Source of the DNA: LGRD01 sp031378125
GTDB lineage: Bacteria > Pseudomonadota > Gammaproteobacteria > Burkholderiales > Burkholderiaceae_C
Assembly: GCA_031378125.1 (NCBI GenBank)
Contig: JANNDW010000285.1
Span: 6,004-70,003 of the forward strand
Length of the DNA stretch: 64,000 nt
Reading direction: 5' to 3'
A model generated the notes under the pieces. The model saw nothing but the letters and a program-made list of their open reading frames with translations, was not told where the DNA came from and did no database searches. Position 1 is the first letter of the stretch. Each line of letters opens with the position of its first letter. Of this stretch, positions 40,508 through 48,086 are shown piece after piece. The position numbers were made by a program, and so were the translations under genes.

Positions 40508-41437
40508 TCAAGCCCACACCACCTCGGTGGCGTGCTGGTGAATGCCCCCCCCGGCGTCCACCGCCAGGTAGTCGACGTTCTGGCTGGCCAGGAAGGCCAA
40601 CGCCTCGCTGCCCTTGAGCATCGCCACCGTCGTCAACGCCCCGGCCGCCAGGCAGGCCGGGGCCACCACGCTGACAGAACGCCAAGCGCGCACCGGCCAG
40701 CCGGTGCGCGGATTCAACACATGGCAATAGCGAACGCCGTCGCGTTCGAAGTAGCGTTCGTAGTCACCGCTGGTGGCCAGTGCGCCGACGCTCAGCGCCA
40801 AGCTGGCGAGCATGCGGTGCTCGTCGCGCGGATGCTGGATGCCCAGCGACCAGGGCATGCCGCCCGGCCGCGGCCCGACCAGCCGAATATCGCCACCCAA
40901 ATTGACCATGCCGTGCCGCACACCGTGCTGCTGCAGCAGCGTGGCGGCGCGGTCAGCGGCGTACTCTTTGCCGAAGCCGCCGAAGTCCAGTTCCATGCCG
41001 GCTATCGGCAACTCGATGCGGCTGTCCTTCCAACGCACCTGCTGCCAGCCCACCAGCGGCAGCAAGGCCTCGATCCGGGCCGGCTCGGGCAACCGCGCGG
41101 CGCGGAAATCCCAAGCCTTGCGCAAGCTGCCCGAGGTCGCGTCGAACAGCCCGTCGCTCATGCCGTGCAGCTTGGCGGCAAAGTCCAGCAAATGGGCCGT
41201 CTCGGCGTCGACGTCCACCGCGTGGCCATTGCCGGCCGCCGCGTTGATTCGCGACACCACGCTGGCGGCGCGGTAGCGCGAAAACTTGGATTCGATGCGC
41301 TGCACTTCGGCAATCGCCAACTTGGCCAAGGGCTCGGCTTTGCGGCGGCTCAAACCCGCGATGCGCACCTCGCAATCGCAGGCCATCGCAGAGAACTGGA
41401 AGCCGATGTCTTCAGCCGCCTTCGCCTGCGTGCCCAT
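40508..41437 (-). CDS. ApbE-like FAD:protein FMN transferase
   Basis: This 309-residue protein has the ApbE fold: an early MACDCEVRI strand, DATSGSLRKAWDF, ELDFGGFGKEYAAD, NLGGDIRLVGPRP and CHVLNPRTGWPV. Known ApbE enzymes attach FMN to a Thr or Ser in proteins. The C-terminal metal motif is altered: where Asp then a Thr four residues later is usual, this protein has Gly266 and Thr270 (CLAAGALTT). No signal peptide is seen with the ATG at 41437, which has GGGAGG in front; upstream frame to 41551 gives none either. It lies between the DUF3570 gene and dsbD. Activity is uncertain because of the missing Asp. Confidence 0.8.
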   Translation of the reverse strand: MGTQAKAAEDIGFQFSAMACDCEVRIAGLSRRKAEPLAKLAIAEVQRIESKFSRYRAASVVSRINAAAGNGHAVDVDAETAHLLDFAAKLHGMSDGLFDATSGSLRKAWDFRAARLPEPARIEALLPLVGWQQVRWKDSRIELPIAGMELDFGGFGKEYAADRAATLLQQHGVRHGMVNLGGDIRLVGPRPGGMPWSLGIQHPRDEHRMLASLALSVGALATSGDYERYFERDGVRYCHVLNPRTGWPVRAWRSVSVVAPACLAAGALTTVAMLKGSEALAFLASQNVDYLAVDAGGGIHQHATEVVWA

Positions 41438-41466
41438 GTGCGCGACCTCCCGGAATCGATACGTTC

Positions 41467-42654
41467 CTAGAACCTGAGCCGTGCACCGAATTGCACAAAG
41501 GTCGCCCGAAACGGATCCAGCCCCTTGGAACCATTGCCGCCAAATCGCCAATCCGAGCGCTGCTCGTAGGTCTCGAGTTTGCCGTCCACGGTCCAGTCAT
41601 CGGTGAGTTTGTAGTCGGCCTTCAGGCCCAGCGTGACGGCGCCGAACGCCGCCAGCCGCTGGTCGCCCGAATTCAGTCCGGCAGGGAACACCGTTGGGAT
41701 CACCACCTGGCCGGCGGCGTCGAATTGCGGCTCGACATAAAACCGCGCCGCGCTCTGGCTGTAGTAGCGCAGCAGCGGGGTCAGCATCAGGCGCTCATCC
41801 ATGGGCTTGGCCCACTCCAGCTGGGTTGTGTTGGCTTTGATGCCATAGCTGTCGCGGTAGTAGCGGTAGTTCGCGCGCAAGGTCGACCCATCGCCCGCGA
41901 AATGGTGGTTCCAGCGCCCGAGCAGCGCCGCTTGCTTGCGCGCTTGCGGGCGCACGTCCAGCAGCTTGTACGGGTCGCTGTAAAAACCCTCGCCGGCGCT
42001 CAGGGTCAGGTTCAACTGAACCAGGTCTGTGCTTGACAGGGCCTGGGTCAGACCGATCAACATCTCGTCGGCGCGCTTCTTCTGCTTGCCAATTTTGTTG
42101 ACGCCACCCTCGACCGGCGTGATGGCATCTTCCGACGACGCCAGGCCGATGTTCCAGGTGGTGTTGTTGTCGGCGCTGGACCAGCTGCCGTTCAGCGAGA
42201 TGGCATTGGACACGTAGTCGTATTCGGTCGAATGGCTCAACCCGAACGCGTAGGAGGAGCGGTCGAAGTAGCGCGTGACCTTGACATCTCCGGCCTTGCG
42301 CAGTTCCTTCATCACCGATGCGCTGGAGACGGCCGATTGCCAGCGCGGGGTCGCACCCGACAGGCTGTCCACGACCAGCGAGCCCTCCACAGACCAGTCC
42401 CGCCCCACCGGCGCCAACACGTACACCGACGGCGAATTGACCGTGATGCGCTTCAAGCCCGGTTGTGAATCCTGGTAGTACAGGTACTTGAAGGCGATTG
42501 TTCCCTTCTCGGGCGCGCCTTCGGCGTGGGCCGGCGGCAGCCAGACTCCCGGCAGCGCCAGGGCGGCCAGCACGATGGCACCGGGAGTGCCACGGGCCGG
42601 CGAGCCGACGGTGGGGTTGCGGCTGCGTGCTTTTTTTAGGCTTGCCGTTTTCAT
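41467..42654 (-). CDS. DUF3570 family outer-membrane beta-barrel protein
   Basis: This 395-residue protein has a long signal sequence ending near AHA (about residue 44). Aromatic-rich amphipathic strands follow (AFKYLYYQDSQPG, VTRYFDRSSYAFGLS, NYRYYRDSYGI), and it ends in a phenylalanine (GARLRF), as outer-membrane barrels do. I recognise it as DUF3570. Residues 96-103 read DSLSGATP, close to the FMN attachment motif of NqrC/RnfG proteins. It starts 10 bases after the DUF4266 gene and is followed by the ApbE-like gene. The start ATG 42654 is chosen for its signal peptide. Function is unknown. Confidence 0.82.
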   Translation of the reverse strand: MKTASLKKARSRNPTVGSPARGTPGAIVLAALALPGVWLPPAHAEGAPEKGTIAFKYLYYQDSQPGLKRITVNSPSVYVLAPVGRDWSVEGSLVVDSLSGATPRWQSAVSSASVMKELRKAGDVKVTRYFDRSSYAFGLSHSTEYDYVSNAISLNGSWSSADNNTTWNIGLASSEDAITPVEGGVNKIGKQKKRADEMLIGLTQALSSTDLVQLNLTLSAGEGFYSDPYKLLDVRPQARKQAALLGRWNHHFAGDGSTLRANYRYYRDSYGIKANTTQLEWAKPMDERLMLTPLLRYYSQSAARFYVEPQFDAAGQVVIPTVFPAGLNSGDQRLAAFGAVTLGLKADYKLTDDWTVDGKLETYEQRSDWRFGGNGSKGLDPFRATFVQFGARLRF

Positions 42655-42664
42655 GTTTTTTCGT

Positions 42665-42892
42665 TCAGTTGCAGCCACAGCCACCACCGCCCACCCCATA
42701 GCCTCCCGAGGCGTTTTCCTTGCTGGAGTAAATGTGCTGCAGGAAACGTTCATCGAGTGGGTCGCCACCCAGGGTCATTTCGGGCTTGGCCAGGTTGCCC
42801 TTCTCCCAGGGCTGGGGCGGCGCAAACGCGGAGCAGCCCGCAAGGCATGCCAGGCAGGCAAGGCAAACCCGCAATGCACGTCCCTTTGTCAT
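42665..42892 (-). CDS. DUF4266 family small lipoprotein
   Basis: This 75-residue protein has a lipobox LAGC with the lipidated Cys20. A conserved-looking core, PWEKGNLAKPEM, follows. The tail is glycine-rich and ends GGGGCGCN, with Cys72 and Cys74 two residues apart. I recognise the DUF4266 pattern. The start at 42892 is preferred because AAGGA lies seven bases upstream; an ATG at 42898 is possible. It sits between the TlpA-like and DUF3570 genes. The CGC tail could be a redox or metal site, which is an inference. Confidence 0.82.
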   Translation of the reverse strand: MTKGRALRVCLACLACLAGCSAFAPPQPWEKGNLAKPEMTLGGDPLDERFLQHIYSSKENASGGYGVGGGGCGCN

Positions 42893-42911
42893 GAACATGT
42901 CCTTGAGGGAA

Positions 42912-43427
42912 TCATTTCGCCAGCGCCCCGAGCGCACTCGCGAACTTCGCTTCCAGCGCCTTGCGATCGTCATCCTTGAAGCCTTGATGCACGGCCAGCA
43001 CGGTGCCGTCCGGGCCGATCAAGACCGATGTGGGCATGCCTTTCACGCCGAAGCGCTTCGCGGTGTCTCCTTTGGCATCGAAGCTAAGCGCGAACTTGGC
43101 GGGCAACTGGGCCAGAAATTGATCGGCGTCGGCGCGCTTGGCGTCCAGGTTGATGCCGACGATCTGCAAACCCTGGGCGCCGTACTTGCCCTGCATCTCG
43201 TTCATCCAGGGAAAGGACTGTCGACAAGGGCCACACCAAGAAGCCCAGAAATCAACGTAGACCAGCTTGCCCTTCAGCGCGGACAGCGTTTGCGCTCCCG
43301 ACCCGGCTGCCAGTTCGATGTCGGGTGCTGCCTGCCCGGCGTCGAGCGCGTGGGACATGAAGCTGGGTATCGACAAGGCCAAGGCCAGGCTGCCGGCCTT
43401 GATGGTTTGGAAGAACCGTTTGTGCAT
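42912..43427 (-). CDS. TlpA/ResA-like periplasmic thioredoxin
   Basis: This 171-residue protein has an N-terminal signal peptide (FFQTIKAGSLALALSIPSFMSHA) and a thioredoxin fold of the TlpA type with the active site WASWCGPCRQ. The cis-proline segment is GMPTSVLIG. Such proteins keep periplasmic cysteines reduced and are themselves reduced by DsbD or CcdA. It lies 19 bases before the DUF4266 gene and upstream of dsbD on the same strand. Confidence 0.9.
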   Translation of the reverse strand: MHKRFFQTIKAGSLALALSIPSFMSHALDAGQAAPDIELAAGSGAQTLSALKGKLVYVDFWASWCGPCRQSFPWMNEMQGKYGAQGLQIVGINLDAKRADADQFLAQLPAKFALSFDAKGDTAKRFGVKGMPTSVLIGPDGTVLAVHQGFKDDDRKALEAKFASALGALAK

Positions 43428-43553
43428 CGAAGATTTCTCCGGATTGAATCGCCCGCCAGGGGCCTACAAGGCACGCAAGGCGCGCAGAGAACGGTATGCG
43501 GATTGCCTGTTCACTGCGGAAAGCAATTGTTGCCGGTGTGCCAAGCAGCGCCA

Positions 43554-43910
43554 TCAGGGGCAGATCGCCACCACGACGATCGTCACCGCGTGCACGTGCA
43601 CATCTCCGACCGACGAAACGACGGTCACCGTGTTGCCCGCCTTCAGCTCCTGAAGTTGCGCCACGCTCAAGCTCACCGTGTGATCGTGGGTTGCCGAGCC
43701 TCTGATGCTGTAGGACTTTGCCACCATCGAGTCGAGGTCGGCGCGCAGGATGCTCAGTGCATGGCCGTGGTTGGCGGAGATCGCGCCGCCGTCGGCCCCA
43801 CACACCGCCGCGGGTACCGCGGAACTGCCGCCACCGCCGCAGGCCTTGAGGAGCAGCAGCACGGAGCCTGCTGACAAGATGTCAAAGAACGCTTTGCGTG
43901 TGATGTTCAT
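43554..43910 (-). CDS. Small histidine-rich putative lipoprotein
   Basis: This 118-residue protein begins MNITRKAFFDILSAGSVLLLLKACGG, a lipoprotein-like signal with Cys24. It has His clusters HGH (48-50), THDH (74-77) and VHVH (104-107), plus Cys37 and Cys117. I cannot name the family from memory with confidence. The His spacing suggests metal binding. It is the first gene of the minus-strand redox cluster, 126 bases before the TlpA-like gene, and divergent from paaG. Copper or another soft metal is a guess. Confidence 0.7.
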   Translation of the reverse strand: MNITRKAFFDILSAGSVLLLLKACGGGGSSAVPAAVCGADGGAISANHGHALSILRADLDSMVAKSYSIRGSATHDHTVSLSVAQLQELKAGNTVTVVSSVGDVHVHAVTIVVVAICP

Positions 43911-44015
43911 CGAGAGACTCCTTCAACAGCTGACAGATGAGGTCTACGTTGTCCCGCAGATGGGCATTCCACGGTCGGTCGAGGTCCAAGCCTTGTTACA
44001 AATAACCGCTGAGCC

Positions 44016-44044
44016 TTGCCTCAAAGTGGCAAGTGAACTACAGT
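44016..44044 (+). promoter_or_regulatory. Candidate paa promoter
   Basis: A -35 TTGCCT (44016-44021) and a -10 TACAGT (44039-44044) lie 17 bases apart, each matching four of six consensus bases. Transcription would start near 44051, directly at the palindrome at 44054-44075. Confidence 0.5.
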
Positions 44045-44053
44045 CAAAACCGA

Positions 44054-44075
44054 TCATTGACCGATCGGTCAATGA
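44054..44075. promoter_or_regulatory. Perfect 22-bp palindrome, probable PaaR operator
   Basis: The half-site TCATTGACCGA is followed by its exact reverse complement, giving a perfect 22-base palindrome with no spacer. It lies 45 bases before paaG and at the predicted transcription start. TetR-family repressors bind such sites, and the paa operon ends with a TetR gene, so it is the probable operator. Confidence 0.8.
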
Positions 44076-44120
44076 ATTAACTCGGGTCTCGATTCATTCA
44101 GCCCTCGTCAGGATTCCACC

Positions 44121-44930
44121 ATGGAAGATCCCGCTCCGCTTGTTTTAACGCATCAGGAAGCTTCAGTCCTGACGCTGACCTTGAACCGTCCCCAGGCGCT
44201 GAACAGCTTCAATGGCGGGATGCACGACGCATTGCTGGCCGCGTTGAAGACGGCCTCCGGCGACCCATCGGTACGCTGCGTCGTGCTCACAGGCGCTGGC
44301 CGCGGATTTTGCGCCGGCCAAGACCTGACCGACCCCGAGATCGCCCCGGACCTGACACCCGGCGCCGCGCAAAAGAACATCGGCAACCTGATCGAAGCGC
44401 GCTACAAGCCGCTGGCCATGCTGCTGGCCGATTACCCGGTGCCGGTGCTGGCGGCGGTGAACGGCGTGGCTGCCGGTGCCGGCGCCAACCTGGCCTTGAC
44501 CTGCGACATCGTCATCGCCGCCCGGTCGGCGTCGTTTATCCAGGCCTTTTCGAAAATCGGTTTGATCCCGGACGTGGGCGGCACCTGGTTGTTGCCACGC
44601 CTTGTGGGGCGTGCCCACGCGATGGCCCTGGCCTTGCTCGGCGACAAGCTCCCTGCCGAACAGGCCGAACGAATCGGCTTGATCTGGCGCTGCGTGGACG
44701 ACGCTGCGTTGGCCTCCGAGACGAAGGCCACCGCCGAGCGGCTGGCCGCGATGCCGGTGCGAGCACTGGCAGAAACCCGCCGGGCGATGGCCAGGGCCGA
44801 CCACATGAATCTTTCCGAGGCGCTGAGCATGGAGGCCGAAGTGCAAGGTCGCATGGGGTTGAGCCGCGACTACCTCGAAGGTGTGAGCGCGTTTTTTGCC
44901 AAGCGCGCGCCGACGTTCACGGACCGTTGA
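44121..44930 (+). CDS. paaG: 2-(1,2-epoxy-1,2-dihydrophenyl)acetyl-CoA isomerase
   Basis: This 269-residue crotonase-family protein has the oxyanion-hole stretch FCAGQDLTDP and NGVAAGAGANLALTCDIV. PaaG isomerises the ring-epoxide of phenylacetyl-CoA to an oxepin-CoA and also acts on later steps. It is the first gene of the paa operon, 45 bases after the palindrome. Confidence 0.92.
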   Translation: MEDPAPLVLTHQEASVLTLTLNRPQALNSFNGGMHDALLAALKTASGDPSVRCVVLTGAGRGFCAGQDLTDPEIAPDLTPGAAQKNIGNLIEARYKPLAMLLADYPVPVLAAVNGVAAGAGANLALTCDIVIAARSASFIQAFSKIGLIPDVGGTWLLPRLVGRAHAMALALLGDKLPAEQAERIGLIWRCVDDAALASETKATAERLAAMPVRALAETRRAMARADHMNLSEALSMEAEVQGRMGLSRDYLEGVSAFFAKRAPTFTDR

Positions 44931-44943
44931 GCGGCCTGCCCGG

Positions 44944-45384
44944 ATGGAGCCCGACATTTCCGAGTCCCAAGCCCTTGCGGAGCGGGTGCGCGACGGCATG
45001 TTCGGCAAAGACGCCGCCGCACACGCTTTGGGCATGCGGGTCACCTCGATCTCGCCGGGACACGCCCGCGTGCTGATGACGGTGCGCGCCGACATGCTCA
45101 ACGGCTTCGGCATCTGCCAGGGGGGCCTGATCACGACACTGGCGGACATGGCCTTCGCCTACGCCTGCAACTCGTACAACGAACTCACAGTGGCGTCCGG
45201 CTTCGATGTGGACTTGCTGGCCCCTGGCCGCCAGGGCGACCTGCTCACCGCCAGCGCCGCCGTGGTGTCGCAGGCCGGGCGTTTGGGGCTGTACGACGTG
45301 GAGGTGCGCAACCAGGCTGGCGAGCGTGTTGCCGTGTTTCGCGGGCGCTCGTACCGCGTCAAGGGCAAGACGGTCGTCGCCTGA
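44944..45384 (+). CDS. paaI: Phenylacetyl-CoA pathway thioesterase PaaI
   Basis: This 146-residue hot-dog fold protein has GICQGGLITTLADMAFAYA with the catalytic Asp. It hydrolyses stalled aromatic CoA esters and thereby frees CoA. It begins 13 bases after paaG. Confidence 0.93.
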   Translation: MEPDISESQALAERVRDGMFGKDAAAHALGMRVTSISPGHARVLMTVRADMLNGFGICQGGLITTLADMAFAYACNSYNELTVASGFDVDLLAPGRQGDLLTASAAVVSQAGRLGLYDVEVRNQAGERVAVFRGRSYRVKGKTVVA

Positions 45385-45392
45385 GCGGCTGG

Positions 45393-45434
45393 CACCAGCA
45401 CCAGCACCAGCACCCGCACCCGCACCCGCACCCG
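45393..45434 (+). repeat. Seven tandem hexamers between paaI and paaK
   Basis: Three CACCAG units are followed by four CACCCG units without interruption, about 20 bases before the paaK ATG. The run is part of the paaK leader. Its copy number may vary by slippage, which is inference. Confidence 0.85.
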
Positions 45435-45453
45435 CAAGAACGGAGATCCGAGC

Positions 45454-46764
45454 ATGCCCGTCAAGCGCCCCCAAGCCGGTGAGCTGGAGCCCATCGAAAC
45501 CGCCAGCCGCGATGAGTTGCAGGCGCTGCAGCTTCAGCGCCTGCGATGGTCGTTAACGCATGCCTACGACAACGTGGCCCACTACCGTGCGGCCTTCGAT
45601 CAGCGCGGTGTGCACCCGACCGACCTGAAGTCCTTGCAGGACCTGGCCAAGTTTCCGTTCACCGCCAAGCAGGACCTGCGCGCCAACTACCCGTTCGGCA
45701 TGTTCGCGGTGCCGCGCGAACAGGTGGTGCGCGTGCATGCTTCATCCGGCACGACCGGCAAGCCCACCGTGGTGGGCTACACGCAGGCCGACATCGACAC
45801 CTGGGCGCACCTGATGGCGCGCTCGATCCGGGCGTCCGGCGGCCGGCCCGGGGACATCGTGCACGTGGCCTACGGCTACGGCCTGTTCACCGGCGGCCTG
45901 GGCGCGCACTACGGTGCCGAGCGGCTGGGCTGCACGGTCATCCCGATGTCGGGCGGGCAGACCGAAAAGCAGGTGCAGCTCATCAACGATTTCAAGCCGC
46001 ACATCATCATGGTCACGCCCAGCTACATGCAGGTGATCATCGAGGAGTTCCGGCGCCAGGGGCTGGACCCGAGGGCGATGTCGGTTCAGGTCGGCATCTT
46101 CGGCGCCGAGCCCTGGACCGAAGCCCTGCGGCGTGACCTGGAGATGAGCGCCGACATCGACGCGGTCGACATCTATGGCCTGAGTGAAGTGATGGGCCCG
46201 GGTGTTGCCAACGAGTGCATCGAGTCCAAGGACGGGCCGGTCATCTGGGAAGATCATTTCTACCCCGAGATCATCGACCCGGACACCGGCGCGGTCTTGC
46301 CCGAAGGCAGCGAGGGCGAGCTCGTGTTCACCACGCTCACCAAGCAAGCACTGCCGGTGGTGCGCTACCGAACCCGCGACCTGACCCGCCTGTTGCCGCC
46401 CACCGCGCGCAGCATGCGCCGGATGGGAAAAATCGTCGGGCGCAGCGACGACATGCTGATCATCCGCGGTGTCAACGTGTTCCCCACACAGCTCGAAGAA
46501 TTGGTGCTGCAGCACGGGCAGCTGGCCGGGCAGTACCAGATCGTCGTCACGCGCGACGGCCCGCTGGACTTGATGGAGCTGCGCTGCGAATTGCTGTCCA
46601 CCGCCGCAAGCGCGGTTGCGGAGCAATGTGCCGCATCGTTGCAACACCGCATCAAGTCATTGATCGGCGTCAGCGTGCAAGTGCATGTGGGCGCGCCGGA
46701 TTCGATCGAGCGCACGCTGGTCGGCAAGGCGCGGCGTGTGATCGACAAGCGGCCCAAGTCTTAG
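45454..46764 (+). CDS. paaK: Phenylacetate-CoA ligase
   Basis: This 436-residue AMP-forming ligase has the P-loop-like VRVHASSGTTGKPTVVGYT and the YGLSEVMGPG and YRTRDLTRLL motifs. It activates phenylacetate to phenylacetyl-CoA, the first step of the pathway. Its leader contains the hexamer repeat. It is followed after 13 bases by paaA. Confidence 0.96.
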   Translation: MPVKRPQAGELEPIETASRDELQALQLQRLRWSLTHAYDNVAHYRAAFDQRGVHPTDLKSLQDLAKFPFTAKQDLRANYPFGMFAVPREQVVRVHASSGTTGKPTVVGYTQADIDTWAHLMARSIRASGGRPGDIVHVAYGYGLFTGGLGAHYGAERLGCTVIPMSGGQTEKQVQLINDFKPHIIMVTPSYMQVIIEEFRRQGLDPRAMSVQVGIFGAEPWTEALRRDLEMSADIDAVDIYGLSEVMGPGVANECIESKDGPVIWEDHFYPEIIDPDTGAVLPEGSEGELVFTTLTKQALPVVRYRTRDLTRLLPPTARSMRRMGKIVGRSDDMLIIRGVNVFPTQLEELVLQHGQLAGQYQIVVTRDGPLDLMELRCELLSTAASAVAEQCAASLQHRIKSLIGVSVQVHVGAPDSIERTLVGKARRVIDKRPKS

Positions 46765-46777
46765 GAGAGAACAAGCC

Positions 46778-47800
46778 ATGTACACCCAAGCGATGGATCT
46801 GATGGCCCAGGAGGCCAAGCCGGCGCAGCCTTTGCGCAGCGCTGAAGAGATGTCCCGTGAAGCGGCGTTCGAAGCCCGCATCGAAGCGGGAGAGTTCATC
46901 GAGGCGAAGGACTGGATGCCCGAGCACTACCGCAAGACGCTGGTGCGCCAGATCAGCCAGCACGCGCACTCCGAGATCGTCGGCATGCTCCCCGAAGGCC
47001 ACTGGATCAGCCGCGCGCCGACCCTCAAACGCAAAGCCATCCTGCTCGCCAAGGTGCAAGACGAAGCCGGCCATGGCCTGTACCTTTACGCCGCCGCGGA
47101 GACGCTGGGCGTGTCGCGCGACGGGTTGATCGATGCGCTCCATGCCGGCCGCGCCAAGTACAGCTCGATCTTCAACTACCCCACGCTGAGCTGGGCCGAC
47201 GTGGGCGTGATCGGTTGGCTGGTCGACGGTGCGGCCATCATGAACCAGGTGCCGCTGTGCCGCTGTTCGTACGGCCCTTACGCACGTGCAATGGTGCGGG
47301 TGTGCAAGGAAGAGTCGTTCCACCAGCGCCAGGGTTTCGAGTCTCTTCTGACGATGATGACGCGCGGAACGCAGCAGCAGCACGACATGGTTCAGGATGC
47401 CGTGAACCGCTGGTGGTGGCCGTCGCTGATGATGTTCGGGCCGCCCGATGCCGAGTCCACCCACAGCACCCAGTCGATGCGCTGGGGCATCAAGCGCAAC
47501 GCCAACGACGAGTTGCGGCAGAAGTTCGTCGACGCCTGCGTGGAGCAGGCCAGGCTGCTGGGCGTGGGCCTTCCCGACCCGGGGCTGAAATGGAACGAAG
47601 CGCGCGGCCAACACGACTTCGGCGCGATCGACTGGACCGAGTTCTGGAACGTGGTCAACGGCCACGGCCCGTGCAACAAAGAGCGCCTCGCGGCGCGCGT
47701 GAAGGCCTGGGACGACGGGGCCTGGGTGCGCGAGGCCGCGCTGGCGCATGCGGCCAAGCGGGCGCGCAACACCGTCCACTCGGAGGAACTTCAATCATGA
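46778..47800 (+). CDS. paaA: Phenylacetyl-CoA 1,2-epoxidase subunit PaaA
   Basis: This 340-residue catalytic subunit has a ferritin-like diiron core: QDEAGHGLYL and CKEESFHQRQGFE carry the metal-binding Glu and His. The PaaABCE complex epoxidises the aromatic ring of phenylacetyl-CoA with oxygen. Its stop overlaps the paaB start by four bases. Confidence 0.96.
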   Translation: MYTQAMDLMAQEAKPAQPLRSAEEMSREAAFEARIEAGEFIEAKDWMPEHYRKTLVRQISQHAHSEIVGMLPEGHWISRAPTLKRKAILLAKVQDEAGHGLYLYAAAETLGVSRDGLIDALHAGRAKYSSIFNYPTLSWADVGVIGWLVDGAAIMNQVPLCRCSYGPYARAMVRVCKEESFHQRQGFESLLTMMTRGTQQQHDMVQDAVNRWWWPSLMMFGPPDAESTHSTQSMRWGIKRNANDELRQKFVDACVEQARLLGVGLPDPGLKWNEARGQHDFGAIDWTEFWNVVNGHGPCNKERLAARVKAWDDGAWVREAALAHAAKRARNTVHSEELQS

Positions 47801-48081
47801 GTGCCGAATGGCCTCTGTGGGAAGTCTTCATCCGCAGCAAGAGCGGCCTGGACCACAAACATTGCGGCAGCCTGCATGCCAGCGATTCCAACATGGCGAT
47901 TCAGTTGGCGCGCGACGTCTACACGCGCCGCCAGGAAGGCACCAGCGTGTGGGTGGTGCGCTCGGACCAGATCGTCGCCAGCGACCCCGACACCAAAGAC
48001 ATGTACTTCGAGCCGGCCGAAGACAAGGTGTACCGCCACCCGACCTTCTACAAACTGCCCGCCGACCTGGACCACATGTGA
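47797..48081 (+). CDS. paaB: Phenylacetyl-CoA 1,2-epoxidase subunit PaaB
   Basis: This 94-residue subunit starts MSAEWPLWEVFIRSKSGLDHKHCGSLHA, the PaaB pattern. It binds the PaaAC core. Its ATG overlaps the paaA stop, and paaC follows six bases after its stop. Confidence 0.95.
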   Translation: MSAEWPLWEVFIRSKSGLDHKHCGSLHASDSNMAIQLARDVYTRRQEGTSVWVVRSDQIVASDPDTKDMYFEPAEDKVYRHPTFYKLPADLDHM

Positions 48082-48086
48082 AGTCC

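Noticed and set aside
38603..41470. A 955-residue plus-strand frame
   Set aside because: It is antisense to dsbD and the ApbE-like gene and shows no domain.
45393..45434. Tandem repeat considered as a CRISPR array
   Set aside because: Units are only six bases with no spacers, and no cas gene is present.
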